Shown here: one piece after another, positions 63,310 through 64,000 of the stretch
Position numbering within the stretch: position 1 is the first letter of the stretch
Layout of the letters: each line of letters begins with the position of its first letter
Source of the DNA: Prosthecomicrobium pneumaticum
GTDB taxonomy: Bacteria > Pseudomonadota > Alphaproteobacteria > Rhizobiales > Kaistiaceae
Reading direction: 5' to 3'
Length of the DNA stretch: 64,000 bases
Assembly: GCF_014199915.1 (NCBI RefSeq)
Contig: NZ_JACHOO010000001.1
Location: 1-64,000, forward strand
Position numbers and translations under genes: made by a program
Notes under the pieces: model-generated
Seen by the model: only the letters and a program-made list of their open reading frames with translations
What the model was told of the DNA's origin: nothing
The model's database searches: none

Positions 63310-64000
63310 CAGGCGCGCGCCTCCTGTTGCAGCCACTGACGCAGGATCGCCGCGGCCTGCTCCTCATCGAAGTCGACGATCTGTTCCAGCCGCTTCTGCG
63401 GCGAACGGTTCATGCGCGAGGTGAGATCCTCGATCAGGTTGACCTGCTCGGCCGCAGTCAGCCGTTCCGGTCCGTCGGGGGCGGGCAGTTCACCCAAGGG
63501 GGCCGGCGCCGCGATCATCGCCGCCTCGATCGCTTCGGCCTCGTCCGGCCGGGCGACGATCGCCCGCACCGCCGGCTTGAGCCCGAACCAGATCAGGAGA
63601 ACGGCCACGATGAGGATCGTAGCGGCGTTCACCACCGTCCCCATCTGCCGCATCAGCACCTCGGTCCAGGACAGCGGCGGCACCGGCTCCAGCTCGCCAT
63701 TTCCGTCGGCGAACTCGACCGCCGAGACTTTGAGCTTGTCGCCCCGGTCCTTGTCGAACCCGGCGGCGGCGGCGGCGATCTGCTCGATCTCGTAGATCTG
63801 GGTTTCGATCGGTACCGCGTCCTTGGCGTCGGCCGCCGGGGCGAGGCGCGCCCGGTTGACGAGGATGGCGATCGACAGGTTCTCGACCGTGAAGGCGTCG
63901 CGCACCGTTTCGGTGTTGCGCGAGGAGATCTCGAAATTGGTGAGCTCCTCGCGGCGGTTGTTCTCCTCGTTCGAATTGTTGCCGCCATCCGCAGCGGCCT
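63309..64000 (-). CDS. fliF: Flagellar M-ring protein FliF, C-terminal part (runs off the edge)
   Basis: The gene enters from the right end of the window; the visible 230 residues are the C-terminus. It includes FEISSRNTETVRDAFTVENLSIAILVNRARL, a periplasmic stretch, the second membrane helix (VVNAATILIVAVLLIWFGL) and the cytoplasmic tail ending SRMNRSPQKRLEQIVDFDEEQAAAILRQWLQQEARA, the FliG-binding part. FliF makes the MS ring that starts flagellar assembly. The rest lies outside the window. Confidence 0.9.
   Translation of the reverse strand, partial: AAADGGNNSNEENNRREELTNFEISSRNTETVRDAFTVENLSIAILVNRARLAPAADAKDAVPIETQIYEIEQIAAAAAGFDKDRGDKLKVSAVEFADGNGELEPVPPLSWTEVLMRQMGTVVNAATILIVAVLLIWFGLKPAVRAIVARPDEAEAIEAAMIAAPAPLGELPAPDGPERLTAAEQVNLIEDLTSRMNRSPQKRLEQIVDFDEEQAAAILRQWLQQEARA

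Overview
The window is about 64 kb of very GC-rich DNA that reads as the chromosome of an alphaproteobacterium, most likely order Hyphomicrobiales (Rhizobiales). Evidence: the gene order ppiD-trpE-trpG-trpD-trpC-moaC-moeA, the run tpiA-secG-pyrG, and a motility block with fliF, motB, motC, fliK and an FtcR-type regulator, all characteristic of that order. I cannot name the genus from sequence alone.

Layout. 1-1380: four copies of a long non-coding repeat rich in hairpins. 1467-9038 (minus): one operon for a periplasmic folding factor, tryptophan synthesis and molybdenum cofactor steps. 9191-14722: an orphan antitoxin beside a broken PIN toxin, then tpiA, secG (with a strong terminator), pyrG, a convergent pfkB-type kinase and kdsA. 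14723-15425 and 20030-20400 hold copies of a second hairpin repeat. 15426-20008: MFS exporter, a P-loop kinase of chloramphenicol-phosphotransferase type, rlmE/ppx-gppA, and a PRC-barrel protein. A tRNA-Gln(CTG) follows.

20838-30689 is catabolic. An aldo/keto reductase and a TetR regulator are divergent across two operator copies. Then comes an L-idonate/gluconate-like locus: ABC importer, two GntR-like LacI-family regulators, an L-idonate 5-dehydrogenase-like enzyme and a gluconate 5-dehydrogenase-like enzyme, with matching GTTATCGATAAC/TTACCGGTAA palindromes at both divergent promoters. 30665-41842 is a polyol or cyclitol-type cluster: LysR, ABC importer (two permeases, ATPase, binding protein), sugar-phosphate isomerase/epimerase, mannitol dehydrogenase-family enzyme, SDR, RpiR regulator and Gfo/Idh dehydrogenase. 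GGAA-N6-TTCC-type boxes lie in its two promoter regions.

41930-44250 is a small foreign island with clearly lower GC: a decayed serine recombinase followed by two translationally coupled genes (a DUF4365-like putative nuclease-fold protein and a 383-residue protein of unknown function), ending against the 3' end of tRNA-Gln(TTG). tRNA-Pro(CGG) and a rhamnan-synthesis-F-like protein follow. This island is the best candidate for an undescribed system.

45846-64000 is signalling and motility: a soluble PAS chemoreceptor, a sensor kinase, then a coupled set (cysteine-free molybdopterin-domain-like periplasmic protein, sensor kinase, receiver, unknown 129-residue protein, receiver-MarR regulator), FtcR, CheY, CheZ, a transglycosylase, FliK, a hugely expanded MotC, MotB, a FliH-like protein and the C-terminal end of FliF, which runs off the right edge.
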